Part shown: positions 33,702-45,293 of the stretch, piece after piece
How positions within the stretch are numbered: position 1 is the stretch's first letter
Layout: each line of letters starts with the position of its first letter
DNA from: Gyromitra esculenta
Taxonomy: Eukaryota > Ascomycota > Pezizomycetes > Pezizales > Discinaceae
Assembly (NCBI GenBank): GCA_038503075.1
Contig: JBCAML010000005.1
Span: 1,364,001 to 1,428,000, forward strand
Direction: 5' to 3'
Length of the DNA: 64,000 nt
Translations under genes and position numbers: made by a program
Notes under the pieces: generated by a model
Told to the model about the DNA's origin: nothing
Seen by the model: the letters and a program-made list of their open reading frames with translations, nothing else
Databases searched by the model: none

Positions 33702-34170
33702 ATGCGATTTGGAAAGTCCTCGCCCACCCCCCAAAGCACACCAAAAGTAGACGACCACTTCACGATTTTTTAAATCACACTTCCTGTTAATGAATAACAA
33801 AATTAGCTATACCAGAGGCTTGGGAGATCCACAGACCCCTACTTTCTTACTTTATTTTACCCTCAAATCCAAGTCACCAAGAACAGTTGAAGAAAGCTCC
33901 GGGGGGAAGTTGGAAGAATGTAACTTTTATATGGTGTTGCCATACAAATCTACAAGTACCAATCACTTAACCACTAGTTCTTGGCTCTCATTTCTTCAAC
34001 AACAATAACTGGAGTCGAAAAAAGACTAGAGAGTAGCTATTTATGGACTTGTAAATCCAACAGTGAAGCTAATTTCTTTGTTTATTAAATGGAAGTGTAG
34101 TTTAGAAAACCGTGAAGTGGCCTACTTTTGGTGTGTTTTGGGGGAGTAGGCGAGGACTTTCCGACCGCAT
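33702..34170. mobile_element. MITE-like element with long terminal inverted repeats
   Basis: 469 bp. The left arm 33702-33808 and the reverse complement of 34067-34170 align over about 105 bp at roughly 80 percent identity (ATGCG..GGAAAGTCCTCGCC...AAATTAGCT). The 260-bp middle holds no recognisable protein. Long inverted arms and no coding capacity fit a non-autonomous DNA transposon or fold-back element. A clear TSD is not visible; TA-rich flanks (about 33696 and 34175) would allow a TA target. It lies 75 bp after tRNA-Trp. Confidence 0.7.
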
Positions 34171-35470
34171 CTTGTAAATTAATTGTTGCATTTGGAGGGA
34201 GGCCAAGTTAACCGGATCAGGTCACAAATCGCGATCCTGAGGTTAGAATTCGGGTGATTGCACCTCAACCTATCAGTACCAAACCACTAATTCGATTTAA
34301 TTACTAACGGCGAAAATAATCGACTCCTTGCGGTGAAGAATAAAGTTTAAGGATTTCATAACAGCCGCGAGCCGCTTTTCGCAGCCAGGCCAACCCCTAG
34401 TTAATCATTGAGGGTTCTCAACATGGATAAGCTTTCCATTATGTGGCGATTCAACCAGTAATGGAAGTCCTATGTATCGTATGCTTGCTCGGCTCTCGAA
34501 GTAGCTCATGCATAGCCTGAATGTTCGCCAATGAAGAAAGCCGTAGACAAGTCAAATAATCCTTAAACTTATCGACAATAAAGAACACGTAGAATTACAT
34601 CAAGCTGTTAAGAAGCTTAATATCAATATCCCCAAGATATTCTAAGTCGTTTGATCCCTCTTCCGAGACGGATCTCGTTATCTAAAGTCGCATCCTAAAT
34701 ACTTTTGAATTAGCGAGTGTATGTTGACTCAAGTGACAATCTATACGCCTAAGTGTAACAGCCAATCAATAGCAAGAGGTAAACGCCAGGAGATATTTAC
34801 ATCCCCTCCTGGGGATGGAATTGGGCTATCAAACTATATTTCTCTATCCTAGCCTTAATCCTCCACAGGCTGGCAGCGCGCCTATCTATACTTGACAACA
34901 CTATTCTAGAACCCCGGATACCCGGATACTCGGGCCTGTGTCTCTCGATACGTGTAGTTTTCGACATCCGGAGCCATGCTTGGAGGGCCCCCGTATTAGT
35001 GAGTTTCTCCGAGGCTAGTTTTATGATTAGCGAGTGATATACTATGAAGTCTGCAACCTCCACTCCTAGATCTAAAGAGGTTTGTAGTTGGTTTAACGAC
35101 ATCTTACAAATGTCAATGATAGACAAAATACTCAAAATACTCATTATCGACCCAATCATCTTTCCACGAGCACAATATCGAGTCTAATTATAACCAAAAA
35201 GAGGTGGCTAGTTTACTTCATATTGGGGATATCATAATCTTGCGCTAGAGACCCGTTTATTATTCTCTTCATTCCTCTGTGGCCCCTAAAATGGTACGCG
35301 CTCCCACAATCCTAGTAAATGTGGACAGATAACCCACACCGGCTCATAGGGTGATAGAAAGAAGAAAAGGACTATGGGCATCTATAGGCATTTCAAGGAA
35401 AGGTAATTAAAACCGTTTATAAAACCTAGAGTCTCAGAAAAAAAATATTGATTTCAGCTCCTGGATATCT
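34171..35470. other. Intergenic stretch, no gene recognised
   Basis: AT-rich. The longest frame is 120 codons on the minus strand (34797-35159). It begins with a low-complexity run of S, I and L and has no domain I recognise. A poly-A run lies near 35440, beyond the end of the CyP40 gene. Confidence 0.5.
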
Positions 35471-37106
35471 CTACCCAAAAAAATTCTTATACGCCTCTTT
35501 CTCCTTCTCCTTCTTTGCCTTAGCTCTATCCTTTGCCGCGTTAAGATCCCTTAACACCCCTCCATCCCCCGGAGCATGCTTGTTTGCTTCCTTCAGATCT
35601 TCCAGCGCGCCATCATCATCTTTCAGAGCAGTCTTCGCTGTTGCTCTTCTATACAACACTTTAGCCTTGTCTGTTCCGGTAATGTCCGGAATCGCAAGAG
35701 CTTTGGTTGCAGTCTCCTCCGCCTCACGGTACAACCCTTGTTTATTCTGTAGGTGCGAGCTGTTAGACAAGAGCACAAATTTAAGTGCTTGAATGTTCTT
35801 GAAGAGTTCTGGTGGATCGCCTTCAGCGAGGACCGGGTACTCGGCGAGATAGCGGAGGCCTTTGGTGTACTTCTCGAGACCAAGTTCTAGATCGCCTCCC
35901 TTGAAGGCTTTGTTGCCGAATTCTTTAAGCTCGGTGCCGATACGGAGGATAGTGGATCCATCCATCTCCGGGTTCTCGTCGTCGGGGAAGTCTTCGTACT
36001 TGTCGCCGGTGCCATCATCGCCACGGATTGCACCGACTTCGGCGTCGGGACCCTGAAGTTCACCACAGTCTATTGATGGGGAAATAATCAGTATGGCGAG
36101 ATTCGTACAGGGCTAGGGGGGCTAGGGGGCTAATGGAAGCTAACTTTCAATTACAACGGGTTTACCGGGCTTGTCGGTGTTGTCTGTCTTCATTTCCTCG
36201 ATCTTCCGGATGATGCTCTTACCAGACAGAACCTCACCGAAAACAACGTGCTTCTGATCCAAGTGAGGCGTAGGAGTGGTAGTGATAAAAAATTGGCTTC
36301 CATTGGTACCTATGTAATCGTTAATTTCTCCGAGTATGGGAAAGACAAAAAAACTCAGCCGGAACATACCAGGGCCAGCGTTGGCCATGGACAACAAGAA
36401 TGGCTTGTCATGCTTCTTGACGAAGTTCTCGTCCTCAAACTTTGTGCCGTAGATAGATTCGCCGCCAGATCTACAAATACCCCATTAGAAACTATCGCAT
36501 TTACTTTTTGGAGGAGTGCCGAAGTACCCGTTGCCAGCAGTAAAATCACCCCCCTGGAGCATAAACCGCTTGATGACACGATGGAAACCCGATCCTACAA
36601 TGGAAAGAAAAAAAACGTTAGTTCCAGTAAATCAAACTAGAAATGTAGTATGGGACAAGTAATACCTTTGTAATGCAGCGGCTTCCCCATCTTTCCAACA
36701 CCCTTCTCTCCGGTACACAAAGCACGGAAGTTCTCTGCTGTTTTTGGGACAACTTTTCAAGACTGTCAGTACCATCATATGAACTCACCATTCGGATATA
36801 CCGAGCTTACCATCGTTATACTGTTTTCCCCATATGTTAGCTTCCAACTATAAAGAAAACGAGAGTTTTGAAGTTCGTACCAACTCAAGAACTACACGTT
36901 CAGCACGCTTCCCACCGATGGAGATATCGAGAAAGCAGCGAACACGCTCTATCCCACCAAAAAAAGTTCGTCAGTCGTTATCCGTTATCAGCCGCAACCC
37001 GTTATACCCCGCCAAAACAAAAAGGCACCCCGCTAAAACCTAGCGGTATCAAAAAACACATGACGAAAAAGAAAAACTCACGGACTGGAGCAGATTCTTC
37101 CGCCAT
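35471..37106 (-). CDS. CPR6: CyP40-type peptidyl-prolyl cis-trans isomerase (cyclophilin + TPR)
   Basis: Eight exons on the minus strand: 37106-37082, 36948-36881, 36820-36811 (10 nt), 36752-36666, 36594-36528, 36470-36370, 36309-36145, 36069-35471; 1122 nt, 373 aa, all GT-AG and in phase. Residues 1-175 are a cyclophilin domain with catalytic R69 ([16 protein letters not shown]) and H135 where cyclophilin A has tryptophan, as usual in CyP40. Residues about 220-340 hold three TPR motifs ([20 protein letters not shown], and following) that bind the C-terminal peptide of Hsp90. It ends in a [14 protein letters not shown] tail. Expected cytosolic Hsp90 co-chaperone, normal length. Confidence 0.95.
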
Positions 37107-38002
37107 GACGAATTATTTCCTTTTCTTCTTGCGTGAGTTTGGGAGCAATTGGGCAGATAGTGGAGGTGAGGTGAGGAACGGGAAGAAAGGGTTGAGGAAT
37201 GCTCCTGGAACCCTTTTGAGAGCAGGTCTGGAATGCGTGGAAGGTTCCAGAGCCCCCCTCGACGATCTTGCGCAATACTACAGATAGCCATCGGTTTCTT
37301 GTCTTTCCCCACCTTTTCCCGCAGCCCCCCACGTCCAGACTTGAATGAGTATGATTGACAGGCACAATTTTGCAGCCCAAACACGTGTTTCAACCCGTAA
37401 TATTCCACGCAATCTACATACTCTAGCTATCGAATACCCCGCCTTGAAAAAACGAGGCGTCTACGGACCTACAGCCATCCTTTATATCAAATGAGGTCGC
37501 AATACGCAATTGAGACGCATGAACAAGGTATTAGAGTACATGGTACATACATGTATGCACGTTGTTAGAGCCTTGATCTCTGCATAAGTAACGGTTGAAG
37601 GTTGCGAGTGACTGAATATGAGCAGCCTCGCACGTATATTTCATCCTTTGGAAACATACTCATAATTGATGTTGAAAACACGACATGGTTGCCATAAACA
37701 TGTCACACACGGGAACTAGGCAATTATTTTTCCTACCTCCACACTTTACAATGCATGGGTTGCTTATTACATGGTTCTAACTGTGTGTAGGCTAGGAAGT
37801 CAACGATAAAAAGATCAGCCGTTCGGTATTGGGCATACAAATAACGTCAACACATTCATGCTTATTCAAAACTTGATCGATCCACCAGTAACGCTTTAAG
37901 CATAATGCTAGATATTATGCCTTGCTAATTCCTCTACTACAGTTGGGCGTTCTATTGTATCTCTTCTAAAGTCAATCCTTCAGTTGTCAATCATAACGGT
38001 AT
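37107..38002. other. Intergenic stretch (CyP40 promoter side)
   Basis: Contains the upstream region of the CyP40 gene and the 3' flank of the DTD gene. Short frames on both strands near 37050-37410 overlap CyP40 exon 1 or are unsupported. No other feature recognised. Confidence 0.5.
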
Positions 38003-38752
38003 CTACTCATCTTTTACTTCCCTACTCTCCACATCTTTTGCTTCTTTACTATCTTCCCCCTTTAGCTTACCCCGCACTTTATTTCCAGTCTTGATACCAT
38101 CTACAATCACCCCCTCGTCTTTCGGGGCACTTGAGAGCTCAAAGGTAACCGGGCCATCGTTAACCAATGCAACCTGCATCATGGCCCCAAAAACGCCATC
38201 TTGCACTTTTATCCTCCCGTCCTCCTGGGTCAACCTCTTCTCCTTGACATACACCTCCCGTGTCTCCTGCAGTAGAGAAGTATATATGTCCTTTGCTAGC
38301 GCAGGGGGGCAGGCTCCGTGAAAATCGGGCTTACTCCCCTTCTTGATCGTTGCCAGAAGCGTGAACTGAGATACGAGGAGGACCTGGTAATCCATATCCA
38401 ATACAGATGTCTTCCACCTGCTACCGTCTTTTGAGTTCCATAGTTTAAGTTTAAGGATCTTTCTGGCGATAGATTCAACATCCTTCGGGGTGTCGTCCGG
38501 AGCAACTGGAGAGAGAAAGGGTGGAAGAGATGTTAGGATGAGAGAAGATGCAGTTCGATGGATTGTAGAAGAGCGGTCCTACCGGCTGCGAACACAAGGA
38601 TGCCTCTACCGATCGAAGACACGACTTCATTGTCAACAGTAACAGAGGCAGACAGTACGCGTTGTATGATAGCTAGAGGAAGATAATGTTAGATAGCTAG
38701 TTGCTGTCAGAGGCAGATACTCTTTGGAGATGCGAAGAGAGAGACCTTTCAT
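38003..38752 (-). CDS. DTD1: D-aminoacyl-tRNA deacylase (DTD)
   Basis: Three exons on the minus strand: 38752-38746 (only ATGAAAG), 38672-38583 and 38505-38003; 600 nt, 199 aa. Intron 1 starts GTCTCT, a weak donor, but it gives the family's usual N-terminus MKAIIQRVLSASVTVD. Signature motifs: SQFT (78-81), FGAMMQV (138-144) and the NxGPVT motif NDGPVT (148-153), which with SQFT forms the site that rejects L-aminoacyl-tRNA. The enzyme hydrolyses D-amino acids (and misloaded glycine) from tRNA in the cytosol, as a dimer. The catalytic fold ends near residue 158, and a charged tail (KGEDSKEAKDVESREVKDE) extends it by about 40 residues. Confidence 0.93.
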
Positions 38753-39463
38753 ATTGATGGAATCTCCACGTTGATGATGGTGGGGTGGTGATGAGTGAGA
38801 TGGGATACTCTATCTCAGACTCACTCGATGGAATGAGATGCGAGGGGTTGCGGCTCTGTGGGCTGGTCCTGAGGCAAAACACCTGCCAAGGCCGAGGCAA
38901 GCAGGTGACACTTGCCTGAAGCAGGAGAAGGGAGCGGTTGGGGACGGGCTAAGGGTTGGGTTTGGCTGAAATGGCGATCTATTTGGAGAAGTCACATAAG
39001 ATGAGATATGAATAAATGTAACTATAACGAGAACCCGTGACCGCCTCACTGGCTGGAAATTCGACAAAGTAAACCATCAGAGCCTTGCAGGAGAAGGAGA
39101 AGACGATGGAAGCCTAGGAGAATATATAGAGGCAAGCTGCCGATACATGAATCGTAATCTCCATCAAGAAGTTACACTGGTAACCCTGTCACCGCCCAGA
39201 GAGATCGGCCCTCGCATTCATCCCTCTATTCATTGCTACCGATAAACTAAGACGAAGTATCAACACTTCACTCCCTCAATCGAGAGCCACCACCGTCTCT
39301 CTCTACCAACCTCCCAGCCGTGCATCTCCCCCAACCTTGCACCAAGAATCCCGTGCGAGATATTCCCACCCCTCATCAGCATCGTCTACCTCTCATCCAA
39401 CGCCCTATTCCGGCGCACAACACCCATCTCCATCTCCCTGCATCGTCGACCCCTCCTCCGAAA
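38753..39463. promoter_or_regulatory. Shared upstream region of divergent DTD and NOT3 genes
   Basis: 711 bp between two divergent start codons. The NOT3 side is CT-rich (39200-39440), as common in the 5' leader of fungal genes. No precise element identified. Confidence 0.4.
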
Positions 39464-42002
39464 ATGTCGGCTCGCAAACTCCAACAAGAGGTCGACCGAA
39501 CCTTCAAACGCGTAGCGGAGGGTATACAACAATTCGAATCAATCTACGAAAAACTCAATCAATGCACAAACGCTTCGCAGAAGGAGAAGCTGGAGGACTC
39601 GCTAAAACGTGAAATCAAGAAGCTACAGCGGCAAAGAGATCAGATAAAAACATGGGCGGCTAGCTCCGAGATCAAGGACAAGAAACCGTTGCTGGACGAG
39701 AGGAAGAAGATAGAGATGGTAAGGATCATCGAGCTGCCCCCTATGCCCCATTTCTTTCTGTTAGGTCATTTGAGCGATGCTGGAGATGAAGTGGAGGCAA
39801 AAAACCGGGAAAGAAGGATTGGAAAAGTGTCCTTTGTTCTATCTGTCGGACTTCGAATTTCTCGGTTTGCTGCTACGATACGCTCCTGCTGCTCCTTCAG
39901 CGACGGGAAAGCACATCGTGGCATAGCACGCTTCATGGTTTCTCTGTTATATCAGTCAAGGCAGCCTTGTTTTTCTTTCTCTTTTGCTTGCTATGGAGAC
40001 TCTGCTACGCATATACCCCCCTTTCACCGCTCTTCTCGCATGTCATGTTTGTTGGTTGTTCCAAGCTGATGTCTTCTCCCCCTTTACCGGGGCCCTGTGC
40101 ATATACCGCAGCAAATGGAAAAATTCAAAGCTGTCGAGAAGGAAATGAAGACAAAAGCCTATTCTAAAGAAGGCCTAATGGCATCCATTCGCCTAGATCC
40201 AATGGCCCAAAAGAAGGCAGATTTGCAGAACTTTCTCTCCGACTGCACCTCAGAGCTTGACCGTCAGATCGAGGCCTGCGAGGCAGAAGCTGAATCACTT
40301 GCTGTTCACCTGAGGAAAGGAAAGAAGGATTCGTCGAAAGCAGACAGGGTAGCAGAAGTAGAGCGACAGGTAGAACGGCACAAGTGGCATCAAGGCAGAC
40401 TAGAGTTAATCATGAGATTACTGGAAAATGGCAAACTAGATACCGAGCAGGTGGAAAGAGTCAAAGATGACATCAAGTTTTATGTCGATTCAAATCAGGA
40501 CGTCGATTTCCAGGATTATGATAACGATACGATATACGATGAACTAGATCTGGACGAGGAAAACCTAGAGGATTTATACGGTATTGGTGCGGATGCGGAG
40601 AGGATGTCTAGTCAGGATACGCAAAGTATACAGGATGATTTATCGGAGAAACCGGGCTCGACAAAAGACTCTGTGGTTGGAGGTCGAAGACCAAGTACTC
40701 AGCTCAAATCCCCTATGCCAGCTTTAGCAACACTTCATCAAGTCCCCGTTTCTACCACCCCCACTTTTGGCAGCAATGGCATCCCTCCTCTAAATGGCTC
40801 TTCTATGAAACCTGCTCCCTTACCAGCGAGACCCGCTGGTGAAGTTTTAAAATACGCATCGGTGGCAACGGCGGCAGCGGCGGCCGACAGAAATGTTGGA
40901 ATAGCCCCGCTTCCACCTCCACCAGGGATGGCGCCCTTACCCAGTCCCGGGATTGTTCCCACAAACTCAAGTGGAATGTCACCTCTACCAGCACCTACCA
41001 TTCCCAAACAGATTTCACAGAGACAGCTCAGTGGATCCGGACCGGCTCCCACATCAGTTTCAAGTCCTGCCCCCCCATCAGTTCCCCCTACACCGTCATT
41101 GGAAAATGCCGTTATCTCTTCGTCGTCGCCTAATCCTATAAGCGCTGCTTTGGTATCCCGAGCACCATCAAGCCAGCCGCCAGAATCGTCACCTGCAAAG
41201 TCCGAGGAACCCGTACCTAGTAGTGTCGCCACAAGTGAACACAGCGCACCCGCCAGCGAGTCGGATTCTAACAGCGCACCACAACCCTCTCCCGAACCTC
41301 CAATAGAGTCTCATACAAATGGCACCAACGGAGCTTCATCATCAAGCTCGCCCGCACAATCAGAGTCCACACCTCCACCCGTAGAGGAGTCTATCTACCA
41401 CCTACCACCTGGCCTTCAAGATCTCATGTCCTCTTTTGAAATCACGAAAAAAAGGTTACCCCCGCAACCCGGGCAGGTACACCACTTCCTCGAGCATTCT
41501 CTTCTCAACGCACCAGATACTATTGATGCCGAGAAACCACGACACTACAAGCCGACCACAAAATACAACACTGCACCTCACTATCCGCAGGAACCCCTAC
41601 AAATATTCGACGATCCAGGCTTGTACAAACGTGTAGATGTTGACACGCTCTTCTACGTGTTCTATTACAGACAAGGCACATATCAGCAATACTTGGCCGC
41701 CAAAGAGCTCAAGAAACAGAGTTGGCGGTTTCATAAACAGTACCAGACATGGTTCCAAAGGCACGAGGAACCCAAAACCATCACGGAGGAGTACGAGCAG
41801 GGAACTTATAGGTTCTTCGATTACGAGAGTACTTGGTGGGTTTCTTTTCTTATTTTTGTCATTCTCGTTCTTTCTCTTGCTTTTCCAGCGAAGAGGCCTC
41901 CTTCTGGTTGGCTGATTGTGTTTTGTGCTGTGGTGAAGGATGAAACGTCGCAAGACGGACTTCAAGTTTGCGTACAAATACCTCGAAGACGACGTACTAT
42001 AA
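39464..42002 (+). CDS. NOT3: CCR4-NOT complex subunit NOT3/NOT5
   Basis: Three exons: 39464-39718, 40112-41835, 41939-42002; 2043 nt, 680 aa, introns of 393 and 103 bp, in phase. Residues 1-230 are the conserved NOT3 N-terminal coiled-coil ([39 protein letters not shown]). Residues about 240-500 are a Ser/Pro-rich, probably disordered linker. The last 170 residues are the NOT box ([26 protein letters not shown]-like [41 protein letters not shown]), completed by exon 3 ([19 protein letters not shown]). It is a scaffold subunit of the cytoplasmic/nuclear CCR4-NOT deadenylase, acting in mRNA decay and in monitoring codon optimality (known for yeast Not5). Pezizomycotina normally have one gene for the yeast Not3/Not5 pair. 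Confidence 0.95.
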
Positions 42003-43124
42003 GCTCGCCATTGCCCTGTCCACTTTCGTTGTTTGAGTTCTTGGTTGCCTGGTATGCCTGGTATGGTATTGTTGCGGTTTGATTTGGTTTCTGGAGCAGT
42101 GGAAATAAAGTAAATTTTTCAACCAAAGAACAAAACTTTTCCTGGGTATGTGCACGGAAAAGGAGAAAAAGAAAAAGGGGAAGAAACAAACCCCTACCAA
42201 AGAGAGAGAGAAAGAGAGAAACAACGTAGTTAAGTAAAATAACAGCCTCCAAAGCGATGAAAGGATGAGAAGGATAATTGAGTGGAAGTTTATTTTGTTC
42301 TATTTCTTGCTTAGTGTAGTATGTGTGCTATCTGACGGATCTGGTGTTTAAGTATCTTTTTTCTCATTTCCTTTCCTTTTTTGTACGGGCGGCTCTTGCG
42401 ATTGAATTTTTCCCCTCAGTTTTTACACGTTAGTGGGCATAGTGGAGGATGGTTATATTTAGCTACACACCAGGGCAAATACATATATGGATCTAACTCT
42501 TGGGACAGGGGCAAAGTATAGAGAACCATCTCAAGCAAGTTTTCGACGAGTGATAATCCCTTTCGATTACCCCACTACGGCTAGGATATCCACAAGGGCG
42601 CCCGGTATTGTGCTGCTTCCTTGCAATGTGAAATACTGGTTCGTCCCCCCGTATCCTTTATTTACAATTATACTCGGGAGTATTAAGCCGTATCATCCCT
42701 CTCCCGTAATATTCATTGATTGCAGCTTCAGTAAGCCTAAATACTGCCATCCAAAACTCTCTCGCAATCTGAAGCTGGCTGGCTTGTATACATACTGCAG
42801 GCTTTTCTACCAGCCAGTGAATCCGTTGGACTACTTAATATAACTTAGCTATATCTAGGTCCCAAAATTTTCACTAGGCACCCTCCCGACTCACTGTAGC
42901 TATACACTCAGATTTTACCCTATTCACCACCTGCTCACAGATACATCTATGTTACTATATGCTGTTGGCAACCACGCAAGACTGAATCTCGGGCGTTCTT
43001 ACTGAGTAATTTAATCTAACGTGTAGCGACATTAAGCCCTCGGGGTAGCTTTTAACACGTATATAACACTTTTATGCTAAAGCAGTAGATAAATCCACCA
43101 TATTCTCCCATCCTTACTGCATAT
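42003..43124. other. Intergenic stretch downstream of NOT3
   Basis: Starts with the NOT3 3' UTR (GAAATAAAG near 42100). One frame of 118 codons (42487-42843, plus strand) shows no known domain and is not accepted as a gene. Otherwise AT-rich with nothing recognised. Confidence 0.45.
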
Positions 43125-43282
43125 ACCGTATAGTTTCGGGCGATACACCCGGAGAGATCCCACGGAACCAAGAAGGATAGGAATTTCTGATTGGTGGAAA
43201 TGACCTTCAGCCTCGTTTATAGGTGCCACCACCTCCTGGTTGCGCGAGATCCCCCCGGGGGTATCGCTCGAAACTATACGGT
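43125..43282. repeat. Inverted repeat / small fold-back element
   Basis: ACCGTATAGTTTCGGGCGATAC at 43126-43147 is matched in reverse complement by 43256-43277 (one mismatch in the core), and the arms extend with lower identity to about 52 bp each around a loop of about 50 bp. Ends read CATATACCG and CGGTACTTCAATATG. Likely a tiny fold-back or MITE remnant. Confidence 0.6.
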
Positions 43283-43641
43283 ACTTCAATATGCGAGTGA
43301 TTTTTTATGACTGTAGCCTGCTGCAAAAATATCCCATGGTGTATTTTTAATAGTCAAAACTGATATATGTATATATAGCATTTAGGCATCGTAATTGGAG
43401 AACTCAATAGAAATTTGTTATGCAAATGTACAGATCGATATCGGAAGTTACCGAACATTCGGCAAACTCCATCTCCAGTATTTGAGTCGTGCCAAGCACT
43501 TTACCATGTGATCATCCGATGCCTATGCAAGCCCTCCCACCCCCACCTTTAAATACACCCCTCGTTCTATAGGTTCTGCAATTGTGATATCTCCTGTAAC
43601 TCCATACTATTGTTTTATCTTTGCTTATCCTCATAACTTCA

Positions 43642-44746
43642 ATGTCACCATCAGGCCTCACGACGGAGCAGCTCGAGTTCTGGGACAAGAACGGATACCT
43701 TATCATCCCAGATGCGATAACACCCGAGGTAGTAAAGGAGCTTGTACATGAGACAGGAAAGCTTCTAGATGGTTAGTTGGAGCTTCTAGTTAGTCGGGAT
43801 GTGAGTTTGATGCTAACAGAAGCCCAGAGTTCTCACTAGAGGGCCACCCAATGACGAAGTTCTCAACCGGCGGTGAGGATGGTACAGATGGTGACAAACA
43901 TGTTGGTGATGATTACTTCCTCGATAGCAACGACAAGATCCGATTCTTTTTTGAAGAAGGTATCGCTTACCCACTCCCAAATGTGCCAGAAACCAGTTAC
44001 TTACCCAAGTAAAAAGACGCATTCGACACTAAGGGTAACCTAATCAAGCCTAAGAGCAAAGCAATCAACAAGATAGGCCATGCTCTGCACTCTCTTTCCC
44101 AACCTTTCAAATCCATGACCCTCACCCCACGTAATCATGCTATCGCCCACTCCCTCGGCTTCCGTGACCCCAACGTTTTGCAGTCCATGATAATTTGCAA
44201 ACAACCAGAAATTGGTGGTGCTGTTCCGTCACACCAAGATTCGACATTCTTGTATACAGATCCACCAAGCGCAGTGGGGTTCTGGTATGCGCTCGAAGAT
44301 ACAACACCTGAGAACGGATGCTTGAGTTTTGTGCCTGGGAGCCATAGAAGCGCGCCCATAAAGAAGCGGTTTGTCAGGCTGAAGGAGGGTGGTACAGGGT
44401 TTGAGGATGTGCAAACAGGGAAGGGAAACGGTGTTAGGGAGAATGGGGGAGTCGAAAGTACGGAGGAGGGGGTTTTTGTTATGGGGCCAGTGAAGAAGGG
44501 GAGCTTGGTGCTGATTCATGGAAATGCGTTGCATAAAAGCGAAAGGAATTTAAGTCAGAACTCAAGATGGATTTACACTTTCCACGTATGATGTTCCCTG
44601 CTGCACCAGCTTGCTAAATTTTGGGCTGAGCCGTAGCTAACTAGCATCATCCTTCCTAGGTCATTGAAGGGGAGCATGAATATGACGAGAAGAATTGGCT
44701 ACAACCGCCAGCTGGAGGATTCTCTAGGCTGAACGACGTTGCTTAA
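43642..44746 (+). CDS. Phytanoyl-CoA dioxygenase-like (PHYHD1-type) Fe(II)/2-oxoglutarate oxygenase
   Basis: Four exons: 43642-43771, 43828-43959, 44017-44585, 44660-44746; 918 nt, 305 aa, all GT-AG, TGCTAAC branch site before exon 2. N-terminus MSPSGLTTEQLEFWDKNGYL is typical of the PhyH family. Iron ligands are H160 and D162 (SHQDSTFLYTDP) and H260 (NALHKSERNLS), with R271 (SRWIYTFHV) for the 2-oxoglutarate carboxylate. Length and motifs fit the PHYHD1 group, whose natural substrate is not settled. No peroxisomal SKL at the C-terminus (ends RLNDVA), so it is probably cytosolic. Confidence 0.93.
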
Positions 44747-45293
44747 ACAATTCACTACGACACCCTTGAGCGAGACCAATCAGCCAAATATTTATGCGAG
44801 TGATCGCCCATGAAGATATTTAGAGTGTGGGTTACGGATAAGCGAATCTTTCCAATACCTCTTAAGGCCTCTGAAGCTAGTATTATTCAATTAATATTTT
44901 CCCACCAATGCTTAGTTTAGACCATGCTTGTTTGATTTACTACCTTATATAGCTGTTGCTTCGAAAGGCATTGAAATTTGATTAGGTAGGTTTAAATGAG
45001 TAATGTTCTATGATACTATAAATCCCTCAACACAATCATTGTCAGAAAACTCCCGGCCCACGTGCATAAAACACCAATCTAGGTTTTTAGTACATGCACG
45101 TAGTAACAAGCACAATTACTACGCTGTTTGCTCCATGTTTGCCACTTTAACTGCTCATCAAACACACAAACCTCCACTTCCCGAAGCCATCGTCACAGCT
45201 TCTCCAATCCCAATCCATCTATCACATTATCCTCTCATATCACTCTTAACTCTATCCCTTCCAACTAAATTACATGTAATCAAAAAGTTCCAC

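Noticed and set aside
34797..35159. 120-codon minus-strand frame
   Set aside because: Low-complexity start, no recognisable domain, no splice or promoter support; likely chance.
36248..36640. 130-codon plus-strand frame
   Set aside because: Antisense to exons of the CyP40 gene; a shadow frame.
42487..42843. 118-codon plus-strand frame after NOT3
   Set aside because: No domain, AT-rich surroundings, no supporting signals.
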